Positions 1 to 5,835 of a stretch of DNA of 9,516 nucleotides are shown here, one piece after another (positions within the stretch are counted from its first letter, which is position 1; each line of letters starts with the position of its first letter). Source of the DNA: Acidiferrobacterales bacterium (GTDB taxonomy: Bacteria; Pseudomonadota; Gammaproteobacteria; Acidiferrobacterales; Sulfurifustaceae). The stretch is taken from contig WGFP01000135.1 in the NCBI GenBank assembly GCA_015492195.1, forward strand, positions 1 to 9,516, in the 5' to 3' direction. The position numbers and the translations under genes are program-made. The notes below the pieces were generated by a model. That model was not told the origin of the DNA. It made no database searches and worked only from the letters and a program-made list of their open reading frames with translations.

Positions 1-389
1 GAGAAGTTGTTGTCACGAAGGAAGCGCATGAACTCAGGCTTCAGCTTGTAGGCGTTGGTCTGAATTGCGTTTCGGATGAGCTTATCCCCGCGGTATTTCC
101 GCTCATAATCAAGTGCCCGCTCGTAGAATTTCAATCCGAGCACCGACGGCTCACCACCGTGCCAGACGATCTCAAGCTCGCCGCCTGGTTCGATGGCGGC
201 CAAAAGCTGCTCAATCGTCCGCTCCAGCGTTTCATCAGACATGCGCTTGTGCGTGCCTTCCTCGAAGACGTAGCAGTAGGTACACGCGATATTACATACC
301 TGGGTGGGTTTGACGATGGCAACGAGTCGGTCGACCGTTGTTTTGGCTGGAACCATCCTCACTGGTATATTCAGGAAATCCATATCCAT
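1..389 (-). CDS. radical SAM/SPASM-type enzyme (anSME-like), N-terminal part, runs off the left edge
   Basis: The visible 129 residues are the start of a radical S-adenosylmethionine enzyme. The cluster-binding motif CxxxCxYC is at residues 32-39 (C32, C36, C39, in VCNIACTYCYVFEEG). It is followed by WHGGEP at 76-81 and an IQTN segment near 109-112. This order (Cx3CxYC, then GGEP, then QTN) is that of the anaerobic sulfatase-maturating and peptide-maturase branch, whose members cleave SAM with a [4Fe-4S] cluster to modify a protein or peptide. Most of that branch carries a C-terminal SPASM domain with extra Fe-S clusters; here that part is outside the window. The ATG at 389 is the first start after an in-frame stop at 428-426; ATG at 383 is an alternative. 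No good Shine-Dalgarno sequence precedes either. The substrate is unknown: no sulfatase is visible and no recognisable precursor peptide lies next to it. Superfamily is near certain, subfamily is not. Confidence 0.9.
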   Translation of the reverse strand, partial: MDMDFLNIPVRMVPAKTTVDRLVAIVKPTQVCNIACTYCYVFEEGTHKRMSDETLERTIEQLLAAIEPGGELEIVWHGGEPSVLGLKFYERALDYERKYRGDKLIRNAIQTNAYKLKPEFMRFLRDNNF

Positions 390-401
390 AGGTGTATCTT
401 T

Positions 402-429
402 AATATATAATAGATACGCACTCTGTCAA
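402..429 (-). promoter_or_regulatory. sigma70-like promoter of the radical SAM gene
   Basis: On the minus strand there is a perfect -35 TTGACA (429-424), a 16-base spacer, and TATATT (407-402), which matches TATAAT at five of six positions. The expected start of transcription, near 395, is only about six bases before the ATG at 389, so the message would be nearly leaderless. That agrees with the lack of a ribosome binding site. Confidence 0.6.
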
Positions 430-430
430 A

Positions 431-471
431 TAAAAGGGGGCGGGGGGATTAAACTCTAGGCAGGACCCCCG
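431..471 (-). terminator. possible Rho-independent terminator reading leftward
   Basis: Read on the minus strand, a G run (470-466) can pair with either of two C runs (446-442 or 440-436). The second is followed directly by TTTTATTT. The stem is short (5-6 G-C pairs) with a long loop, so it is a weak case. If real, it would end transcription arriving from 472-830 and insulate the radical SAM promoter, whose -35 begins in the T tract. Confidence 0.3.
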
Positions 472-840
472 TCTTTCAGCGACCGCCGCCGACGCATCCA
501 ACCTAATCACTGTCCACACGTGTGCTCGATATGCCGGAGGTGAATTAGTTTCATTCATTGAACGGCAGCTTTGGGTCGGAAGCCGGCGCTGGCATATGTC
601 ACCGACGAGCCCGAGCGATCGCTAAGGGCCATAGCCACGATACACGAAGTAGCCGATAGTAATCTGGGCACCGTTACATGAACGTGTCCTGAAGGGGCGC
701 AATTAATCTTGCGTTTCACGCCTCTGATCGGTTCCCGGTTTCTCTTTATGCTTCTTTTATGGCAGGATGAAATCCTCCATCGGTTGTACAAGACTATCCG
801 GTGGAAATCCCCGATAAATAATTAAGCGAAAGGTTGCACA
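472..840. other. stretch without a convincing gene
   Basis: Both strands were read here. Short open frames exist, but none has a usable ribosome site with a recognisable product. The stretch holds a 10-base perfect palindrome CACACGTGTG (515-524), a Shine-Dalgarno-like GGAGGTGA (536-543) that leads into no reading frame, and a single GCGATCGC. It presumably contains the promoter of the protease gene, but no clear -35/-10 pair was found. Confidence 0.5.
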
Positions 841-846
841 AGGAGG
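841..846 (+). promoter_or_regulatory. ribosome binding site that fixes the protease start
   Basis: A consensus AGGAGG lies five bases before the ATG at 852. The open frame extends back to a TTG at 834, but that codon precedes the site, so the ATG is the real start. Confidence 0.85.
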
Positions 847-851
847 CGCAG

Positions 852-1850
852 ATGGCGAACGATATCCAAACCGTAAGGCAGGTGCTCAAGGAAACCTGCC
901 CCAGGCTCCTTACCCATCCCAACATGGTCGCCACCGGTGTGGGTTATAAGGTGACAAAGGGAAGTAAAACGGGGACGTTGTGTATTGTTTGTTCCGTGGT
1001 CAAGAAGCTCAGGCCTTCCGAGCTTGCCCCAAAAGACATGCTTCCGGCCGACCTCGACGGCATCCCCACGGACGTCATTGAGACCGGCCGTCTGCGCGCG
1101 TTTCAATCACGCACCGACCGGCACCGGCCGGCCCCCGGCGGGGTGAGCATCGCCCATCGGGAGGTCACGGCGGGCACCCTCGGTTGCCTTGTGAAAAGGG
1201 GCGGCCAGACGCTGATTCTTTCCAATAATCACGTTCTTGCCAACAGCAACGACGCAAATCGGGGAGATGCCATTTTGCAGCCCGGTCCGGTCGATGGCGG
1301 AAAATTTCCCGACGACCATATCGCGGATCTGGAGGATTTCGTGCCGATTTCCTTTGTTGGGCCGCCGAGTGAGTGCAATTTCGCGCGCGCGGTGACGGCC
1401 TTTCTAAACGCCGCCTGTCGAGCGATCGCCAGCAAAACGCGCTACCGCATCGTCAATATTCAGGCCCAGAATAATCGGGTCGACGCCGCGGTTGCGAAGC
1501 CGTTGGAACCGAATCTTGTTAAAGACGAGATTCTGGAGATCGGAAAGATCAAGGGGTTGGGTCAAGGAGAGTTGGGGTTGGCGATCAAAAAGAGCGGCCG
1601 CACCACCGGCCTCACCACGGGAGAGATTTTGCAGGTCGATGTTACCGCGAACGTGCAGTTTGGTCCGGGGCGTATCGCGCAATTTACGGATCAGCTCGTG
1701 GCCGGTCCCATGAGCCAGGGCTGGGACAGCGGTTCGGCGGTGTTGGACAACGACAATCGTCTGGTAGGGTTGTTGTTTGCCGGCAGCGACAACAGTACTA
1801 TCATCAACCGCATTGAACACGTCTTTTCCGAACTGAACCTGAGCCTGTGA
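852..1850 (+). CDS. trypsin-fold serine protease, Nal1-like
   Basis: A 332-residue protein with a chymotrypsin-type catalytic triad. His127 is in LSNNHVLA, Asp211 in RVDAAVA, and Ser293 in GWDSGSAV, the counterpart of trypsin GDSGG. The spacing and wording fit the bacterial relatives of plant NARROW LEAF 1 proteases more than HtrA, and there is no PDZ domain. Residues 1-86 form a separate N-terminal domain (GVGYKVTKG near 29-37, LPADLDGIPTDV near 64-75) that is not part of the protease fold. No signal peptide or membrane segment is visible, so as read it is cytoplasmic. The stop TGA overlaps the GTG start of the next gene by four bases, so the two are translationally coupled. That gene encodes a free copy of the N-terminal domain. 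Substrate unknown. Protease fold is clear; the Nal1 assignment is from memory of the family. Confidence 0.85.
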   Translation: MANDIQTVRQVLKETCPRLLTHPNMVATGVGYKVTKGSKTGTLCIVCSVVKKLRPSELAPKDMLPADLDGIPTDVIETGRLRAFQSRTDRHRPAPGGVSIAHREVTAGTLGCLVKRGGQTLILSNNHVLANSNDANRGDAILQPGPVDGGKFPDDHIADLEDFVPISFVGPPSECNFARAVTAFLNAACRAIASKTRYRIVNIQAQNNRVDAAVAKPLEPNLVKDEILEIGKIKGLGQGELGLAIKKSGRTTGLTTGEILQVDVTANVQFGPGRIAQFTDQLVAGPMSQGWDSGSAVLDNDNRLVGLLFAGSDNSTIINRIEHVFSELNLSL

Positions 1851-2134
1851 GTCGTTTAGGCGCGGCAATACTGGCGATGGTTCTGTCCGGTCCGGCGTAC
1901 GGGCAAGGGGGTGAAGTGCCGTCCACCATTCATGAGGTCAAAGCAAAACATGAGGCCCGTCTCCTGGCCATGCCGGGGGTGGTCTCGCTCGGCGTCGGGC
2001 GTGATCACCGGGGCGGTGCGGTGATTGTCATCGGCCTTGATAGGCCGCGTCCGGAGACCCAGGCGGCGTTGCCCACGTCGCTTGAAGGTTACCCGGTACA
2101 GGTGGAGATCGTCGGTACGTTAAAGGCGCAGTGA
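1847..2134 (+). CDS. small exported protein resembling the N-terminal domain of the upstream protease
   Basis: A 95-residue protein that starts at GTG inside the GTGA overlap with the protease stop. Residues 1-19 look like a signal peptide (one Arg, a hydrophobic run, AYG just before Gln20), so the mature form of about 76 residues should be exported. Residues 38-95 match protease residues 18-86 in order: RLLxxPxxVxxGVG, a short beta-type stretch, then LPxxLxGxPVxVxxxGxLxA. It carries no catalytic residues and no Cys. By analogy with protease propeptides and inhibitors it could chaperone, inhibit or tether a protease, but the visible partner has no export signal, so direct contact is not obvious. 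That role is inference; the similarity itself can be read by eye. It ends six bases before the convergent tlpA-like gene. Confidence 0.75.
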   Translation: MSRLGAAILAMVLSGPAYGQGGEVPSTIHEVKAKHEARLLAMPGVVSLGVGRDHRGGAVIVIGLDRPRPETQAALPTSLEGYPVQVEIVGTLKAQ

Positions 2135-2140
2135 CCCGCC

Positions 2141-2659
2141 TTATTCCGGTAAAAGTTTTTGAATCTCTTTTAGCAGCTTTGGGTCGTCCCATTCGCGACC
2201 GCCAATGGCGCGGTAGGCGATACGCCCCTTGGTATCAATGATAAAGGTCGTGGGCAGCCCCCGTACCGCCCATTCTTTGATTACCTTGCCTTTTTTATCA
2301 AGCAGAATAGGAAAATTTAACTCCACGCCCGTGGAAAAGGTGAAACCGAAGATCGTATCTTCATCTTCGCCGACGTTAACGGCGTACATCACGAAATTCT
2401 TGTCTTTGAGTTTTTCCCACGCACGTTGCATGGAAGGCATTTCGTAACGGCAAGGCGGGCACCAGGTCGCCCAGAAATTCACCATCACCACTTTGCCGCG
2501 CTGCTCAGAGAGCCGATGGCGCTCGCCTTTCATGTCCGTCAGCGTGAAGTCGGGGGCGGCGGGAAGGCCGGCAACCAGCGCCATTAGCTGTGACGCTCCG
2601 GCGGAGACGGCCGTCGGCGGAAACAGCATCAGGAGCGCGGACAACAGCAATTGTTTCAT
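2141..2659 (-). CDS. TlpA/ResA-like periplasmic thiol:disulfide oxidoreductase
   Basis: A 172-residue exported thioredoxin-fold protein. Residues 1-20 are a signal peptide ending VSA. The AhpC/TSA-Redoxin part then runs from APDFTL (35-40) with active site WCPPC (C67, C70, within VNFWATWCPPC) and the cis-proline at GLPTTF (Pro136). Members of this family keep periplasmic cysteines reduced, for example in cytochrome c assembly or metal-binding proteins. The open frame runs 15 codons further upstream, but the ATG at 2659 is chosen because it begins the signal peptide and has CAGGAAA in front. Its ATG overlaps the stop of the upstream exported protein (ATGA), so it is the last gene of the arsC operon and coupled to its neighbour. 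The exact partner is unknown; the context suggests thiol homeostasis under metal stress. Confidence 0.9.
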   Translation of the reverse strand: MKQLLLSALLMLFPPTAVSAGASQLMALVAGLPAAPDFTLTDMKGERHRLSEQRGKVVMVNFWATWCPPCRYEMPSMQRAWEKLKDKNFVMYAVNVGEDEDTIFGFTFSTGVELNFPILLDKKGKVIKEWAVRGLPTTFIIDTKGRIAYRAIGGREWDDPKLLKEIQKLLPE

Positions 2660-3258
2660 TTTGTTTCCTGACCTTCCGTTTTTGGGATTGTGTCGGTGGC
2701 GCAAAGTATACCTCGCAGTACGGCCTCCCGGTGTTTATTTTTGTGTGACCAGACAAAACGCAGATCAAAGCGACTGCCAAGCGGCAGGGCAATCGTGGTC
2801 ATGCCCATGTTCCAATCCCCCGTTTGAAAGGTTTGTTCGGTGGGAAACAGCGCCCACTGAAAGGCAGTGCGCGCACCGGGAGGGACGCCGCGTTCTTCCC
2901 ACTCCATGTTCCAGGTGTGCTTGAGTTTGAGCGGTTGTTCGCCTTCGGGGGTGAGCGCGCGCCAGTCGGCAAGATTAATGTGAATTGCGCCGGGCGCGGA
3001 TTTGTTTCGGAAAATCGTTTGAAAGACACAGGCGGCGGCAATGCGTTCGGTGGATGCGACGTCAAATCCGCGCGCAAGATAAAACCCGCGAATCTGGTCC
3101 GGCAGGATCTGCGCAAGCTTGAGGCTGATACCTTTTATATGGATTTCCCAGGATTCGGCGCCGGTAACGGGGTCGACGGCACGGCGTGTTTCACCCGCTG
3201 TGGCGCGCAAGGAGACGGAGATCAGAAAGACTACCATCAAAAGTTTTATTGCGGGCAT
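2656..3258 (-). CDS. exported protein of unknown function
   Basis: A 200-residue protein that I do not recognise. Residues 1-21 form a signal peptide (Lys5, hydrophobic run, ATA before Gly22). The mature part is rich in aromatic and beta-type segments (WEIHIKGI near 37-44, HTWNMEWEERG near 114-124, FDLRFVW near 164-170), which suggests a beta-sandwich; that is inference. Only two cysteines remain after export, C77 and C186, far apart, and could form one disulfide. This is of interest because the next gene encodes a TlpA-like thiol oxidoreductase and the two overlap by ATGA. It could be a substrate or partner of that enzyme. The start at 3258 has only a weak ribosome site, and an 18-codon frame leads into it from the end of the MerR gene. 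Open frame, signal peptide and coupling make it a real gene; no function is claimed. Confidence 0.8.
   Translation of the reverse strand: MPAIKLLMVVFLISVSLRATAGETRRAVDPVTGAESWEIHIKGISLKLAQILPDQIRGFYLARGFDVASTERIAAACVFQTIFRNKSAPGAIHINLADWRALTPEGEQPLKLKHTWNMEWEERGVPPGARTAFQWALFPTEQTFQTGDWNMGMTTIALPLGSRFDLRFVWSHKNKHREAVLRGILCATDTIPKTEGQETK
2664..2670 (-). promoter_or_regulatory. ribosome binding site of the tlpA-like gene
   Basis: CAGGAAA on the minus strand lies about four bases before the ATG at 2659, with AGGA six bases away. It sits inside the last codons of the preceding gene and supports the shorter start over the upstream in-frame ATG at 2704. Confidence 0.6.
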
Positions 3259-3302
3259 AGGTCGTTATACTTCGAGGGATGCGTCTGGGTGAAGGCGATC
3301 AT
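3246..3302 (-). other. possible 18-codon coupling peptide between the MerR gene and the exported protein
   Basis: An ATG at 3302 overlaps the MerR stop (ATGA) and opens a frame reading MIAFTQTHPSKYNDLCPQ. It stops 13 bases inside the next gene. Because the next gene lacks a clear ribosome site, ribosomes ending here could restart at its ATG. No homology or ribosome site of its own supports it, so it may be chance. Confidence 0.25.
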
Positions 3303-3697
3303 GGTTTGTCTCTGCTTAAACTGTCGACGATGGGACAGGTGGGATTGATACCACGACGGCAAGATCGGATCAACGCATCAAGGGTTTTGCGCATGGATAT
3401 AAGATCGTTAATGCGTGTCTCGATGTTTGAGCGCTTTCGTTCCGCAAGTTCACGGGTTTCCTTGCACGAACCGTCACCGAGTTTCAGAAGGTCCACGATC
3501 TCACGAAGCGTGAACCCCAATTCCTGGGCGCGCTTGATAAAACGCAGGCGCGCAAGTGTATCGGTATCATAGCGGCGGTAGCCTGAGAGCGGTTTGCGCG
3601 GTTTGGCCAGCAGACCGCGGCGTTGGTAGTAGCGGATGGTTTCGATATTGACGCCGGCGGCGCGCGCCAGTTTCCCAATGGTCATGTCTTTCGGCAT
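3299..3697 (-). CDS. MerR-family heavy-metal-responsive transcriptional regulator
   Basis: A 132-residue MerR-type activator-repressor. The N-terminal winged helix-turn-helix is clear (MTIGKLARAAGVNIETIRYY, residues 5-24, then GYRRY and RLRFIKRAQELGF). The dimerisation helix carries LAERK, and a C-terminal metal loop follows. Cysteines C78, C113 and C121 align with the Hg(II) ligands C82, C117 and C126 of Tn501 MerR. A Cys, not Ser, at the first position is the mark of divalent-metal sensors. The loop between the last two has seven residues, as in CueR, not the eight of Tn501 MerR, so the metal is not certain. An ATG 36 bases upstream in frame is less likely, because AGGAG sits seven bases before the ATG at 3697. 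The gene follows arsC by ten bases and is second in the operon; MerR proteins usually also control their own promoter. Confidence 0.9.
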   Translation of the reverse strand: MPKDMTIGKLARAAGVNIETIRYYQRRGLLAKPRKPLSGYRRYDTDTLARLRFIKRAQELGFTLREIVDLLKLGDGSCKETRELAERKRSNIETRINDLISMRKTLDALIRSCRRGINPTCPIVDSLSRDKP

Positions 3698-3704
3698 GGT
3701 TGCA

Positions 3705-3709
3705 CTCCT
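3705..3709 (-). promoter_or_regulatory. ribosome binding site that fixes the MerR start
   Basis: AGGAG on the minus strand lies seven bases before the ATG at 3697 and overlaps the arsC stop codon (TAGGAG). Termination of arsC therefore places ribosomes on the MerR site. Confidence 0.8.
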
Positions 3710-4160
3710 AGTTTGCGGCATCGGTGTGCGCAAGTCTTTTTACGTCGCGGATCAGCCCCTGCACACGGTTTTTGATGTCGTCACGCGTGGCGCGAAAGAC
3801 ATTCATAATTGTGTCTTCACTTCCGGTTGCCTTGGCCGGATCGGGAAGGGGCCAGTGTTCTTTACGGACGCCGGGCGGCAATACGGGGCAGTGTTCGTCG
3901 GCATGCCCGCACACGGTCACGACCAGTTCGGCCCATGCGAGCAGGTCGGACGTGAGAGTTTTGGATTCCTGATGGGAGATATCCACCCCTGTTTCCTGCA
4001 TGACCGCAATCGCTCGCGGGTTTTTGCCGTGGGCCTCAAGCCCGGCCGAACGCGCCTCAAGCCATTCGCCACCCAAATAATTGGCCCAGCCCTCGGCCAT
4101 CTGTGACCGACAGGAATTGCCCGTACAAAGGAATAGAACGTGAACCTTGTTTTTAATCAT
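3708..4160 (-). CDS. arsC: arsenate reductase, thioredoxin-coupled, low-molecular-weight phosphatase type
   Basis: A 150-residue cytoplasmic enzyme that reduces arsenate to arsenite. The P-loop CTGNSCR (C12-R18) supplies the attacking cysteine C12. The redox pair C84 and C91 (VTVCGHADEHCP) and the general acid D107 (LPDP) complete the set. Each sits two positions after its counterpart in Staphylococcus aureus ArsC (C10, C15, R16, C82, C89, D105). The two extra Cys distinguish it from plain tyrosine phosphatases and mean electrons come from thioredoxin. The ATG at 4160 gives the usual short lead-in before VLFLC; an in-frame ATG at 4184 adds eight residues, and neither has a strong ribosome site. 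No arsenite pump or ArsR is in view. It heads an operon with a MerR-type regulator, an exported protein and a TlpA-like protein. Confidence 0.93.
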   Translation of the reverse strand: MIKNKVHVLFLCTGNSCRSQMAEGWANYLGGEWLEARSAGLEAHGKNPRAIAVMQETGVDISHQESKTLTSDLLAWAELVVTVCGHADEHCPVLPPGVRKEHWPLPDPAKATGSEDTIMNVFRATRDDIKNRVQGLIRDVKRLAHTDAAN

Positions 4161-4210
4161 TTTCGAGCCAGTGCAGTGACTCATGCCGACGTCGAGGTGA
4201 AGAGAGCGAT

Positions 4211-4239
4211 ATTATACGAGAGCGGGCCAGGGTACGGAA
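4211..4239 (-). promoter_or_regulatory. probable promoter of the arsC operon
   Basis: A perfect -10 TATAAT lies at 4216-4211 on the minus strand, about 50 bases before the arsC ATG. At 17 bases the -35 would be a poor TTCCGT (4239-4234); at the 19-base spacing typical of MerR-controlled promoters it would be CATTCC. A weak -35 fits an activated promoter, but no clear MerR dyad was found in the spacer. Confidence 0.5.
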
Positions 4240-4283
4240 TGGCGCGTATCGTGCGTGAAGATTTTTCTTGCCGGGTGTTATTC

Positions 4284-4313
4284 TTGGCACCGCAAGCCGG
4301 AGTGGTTTAGAGT
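4284..4313 (+). promoter_or_regulatory. weak candidate promoter of the channel gene
   Basis: TTGGCA (4284-4289) and TAGAGT (4308-4313) are separated by 18 bases, on the plus strand, some 30 bases before the channel start. Both boxes are imperfect. It is the best pair seen in the 158-base divergent gap shared with the arsC promoter. Confidence 0.3.
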
Positions 4314-4331
4314 GGCCGATTATGAGCGGCC

Positions 4332-4339
4332 GGGGAGGT
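4332..4339 (+). promoter_or_regulatory. ribosome binding site of the channel gene
   Basis: GGGGAGGT ends four bases before the ATG at 4344 and supports that start. Confidence 0.75.
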
Positions 4340-4343
4340 CTTA

Positions 4344-5648
4344 ATGAAAGGCGAACTTAGCACGGTGCCGCTTGCGGTTGAACAGTGGTTCGCGGCACTC
4401 GGCACCGTTTTAGTATGGTTGCAGCTTGCGGTTATTGCAGCCGGCGCGGTGCTTGCCTGGGCGCTGCACCGGTATTGGGGGCGGTATCTGACCGGCGTGG
4501 TGGAAGGACGGAAGTCGCAAGGCGTGCGCCGGATGACCCTTCGCAGCGTTCAGCGCGTGGTTTTCCCCTTCAGCATGCTGCTGCTGGTATTGGCCGGCCG
4601 CAGTATTTTGCAGGAATTTGAAACGCCGGTCGGTCTTCTGGACATCGCCGTTCCCCTGTTGCTGTCCCTGGCGGCCATCCGCCTGACCGTGTATCTCCTG
4701 CGCAAGGGGTTTCGTCCCAGCCCCGCGCTCAAGGCCTGGGAACACAGCATCAGTACGGTTATCTGGGCGGTTGTGGCATTGCATCTGCTGGGTTGGTTGC
4801 CCGGCATCCTGCAGGCCATGGATGCGCTGGCCGTCACCTTGGGTGACACGCGCATCTCGTTGCTTGCCGCAGCCAAGCTGTTATTGGTCGGCACCGCGGC
4901 TTTCATTCTGGCGCTTTGGCTTTCACGATTGTTCGAACGCCGTATTGCGCGATCGCACTACTTGAGCCCCGGCATGCGCGTGGGCTTGGCGAAGTCCGGT
5001 AAGTTTTTGCTGCTTACGGTTGCCGTGGTTATCGCGCTGAGCGGGATCGGCATTGATCTGACCGCGTTTACGGTGTTTGGGGGCGCCTTGGGCGTCGGCC
5101 TCGGATTCGGCCTGCAACGCATCGCCAGCAATTTTGTCAGCGGATTTATTCTGGTTTTTGACCGCTCCATTCGCCCCGGTGATGTGATCAGCGTTGGCGA
5201 GAGTTTCGGCTGGGTGCAGGCGTTGCATGCCCGTTACGTGGTCATCCGAAACCGGGACGGCGTGGAGACACTGATCCCTAACGAGAACCTCATTACCTCC
5301 GAGGTCATCAACTGGAGTTACAGCGACCGTATCATTCGGGTCAAGATTCCGGTTCAGATCAGCTATCAGGATGACCCGGAAAAGGCCATGCAGATTATGC
5401 TCGATGCGGCGCAGGCTGAGCCGCGCGCGCTTAAGGACCCGAAACCGGTGTGCCGTCTGATGGGTTTCGGCGACAACGGCATTGATCTGGAACTGCGCGT
5501 GTGGATCAACGACCCGGAAGAGGGCGTAAGCAACGTTCGGTCAAACATCAACCTCGCCGTCTGGCGCGGTTTCAAAGAACAGGGCATCACGATTCCCTTT
5601 CCGCAACGGGATCTTTACGTTAAAGAGCTTCCCGACAAGCCGGCATAG
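4344..5648 (+). CDS. MscS-family small-conductance mechanosensitive channel
   Basis: A 434-residue inner-membrane channel that would release solutes on osmotic downshock. About six N-terminal membrane segments are visible (near 20-42, 72-88, 98-120, 135-155, 171-195, 219-237). They are followed by the pore helix rich in Gly and Ala (GGALGVGLGFGLQRIASNFVSG, about 246-267) and the MscS beta domain (DRSIRPGDVI at 273-282, IPNENLITSEVINWS at 311-325). The C-terminal alpha-beta part ends in GITIPFPQRDLYV, as in typical members. E. coli MscS has 286 residues and three membrane helices, so this is one of the larger forms with extra N-terminal helices. It diverges from the arsC operon and is followed by a 412-base gap with its own promoter-like element, so it is probably transcribed alone. 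Family is certain; exact subtype is not. Confidence 0.93.
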   Translation: MKGELSTVPLAVEQWFAALGTVLVWLQLAVIAAGAVLAWALHRYWGRYLTGVVEGRKSQGVRRMTLRSVQRVVFPFSMLLLVLAGRSILQEFETPVGLLDIAVPLLLSLAAIRLTVYLLRKGFRPSPALKAWEHSISTVIWAVVALHLLGWLPGILQAMDALAVTLGDTRISLLAAAKLLLVGTAAFILALWLSRLFERRIARSHYLSPGMRVGLAKSGKFLLLTVAVVIALSGIGIDLTAFTVFGGALGVGLGFGLQRIASNFVSGFILVFDRSIRPGDVISVGESFGWVQALHARYVVIRNRDGVETLIPNENLITSEVINWSYSDRIIRVKIPVQISYQDDPEKAMQIMLDAAQAEPRALKDPKPVCRLMGFGDNGIDLELRVWINDPEEGVSNVRSNINLAVWRGFKEQGITIPFPQRDLYVKELPDKPA

Positions 5649-5807
5649 TTTGCAATCAAGTCTTTTATGATTACTTGTTATGGTCGGGTATTGTGTAACG
5701 GAGATCGTCGCTGACCTGCGTCCTGCGGGCGAACTGAAGTTCACCCAATTTGCATCCTCAGCTCCGTATTCGGCACGTCCATGTGCCACTTCTCGTCCCC
5801 GGCGAGA

Positions 5808-5835
5808 TTGTCGGCATCGGCGCTGTCTCTATAAG
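5808..5835 (+). promoter_or_regulatory. probable promoter of the kinase gene
   Basis: TTGTCG (5808-5813, four of six consensus), a 16-base spacer, and TATAAG (5830-5835, five of six). Transcription would begin near 5842, leaving a leader of about 220 bases before the kinase ATG at 6061. Confidence 0.45.

Noticed and set aside
536..543. Perfect Shine-Dalgarno-like GGAGGTGA on the plus strand
   Set aside because: The frames that follow close within a few codons and contain no usable start, so it serves no gene that I can see.
555..791. Minus-strand 78-codon open frame in the gap before the protease gene
   Set aside because: It opens at TTG with no ribosome site, has scattered composition and no recognisable domain. 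Its stop overlaps the ATG of another unsupported small frame, which alone is not enough.
1404..1868. Minus-strand open frame of 154 codons opposite the protease
   Set aside because: It mirrors the protease coding frame, with no ribosome site or recognisable motif.
2824..3348. Plus-strand open frame of 174 codons opposite the exported unknown protein
   Set aside because: It lies entirely antisense to the arsC operon, whose genes have signal peptides, coupling and ribosome sites. The product shows no domain.
3636..4106. Plus-strand open frame of 156 codons opposite arsC and the MerR gene
   Set aside because: It is antisense to two genes with complete catalytic and metal-binding residues; a long mirror frame from GC-rich codon use.
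4185..4343. MerR-type operator in the arsC/channel divergent gap
   Set aside because: I looked for a dyad between boxes spaced 19-20 bases apart next to the TATAAT, but the arms do not match well enough to call one.
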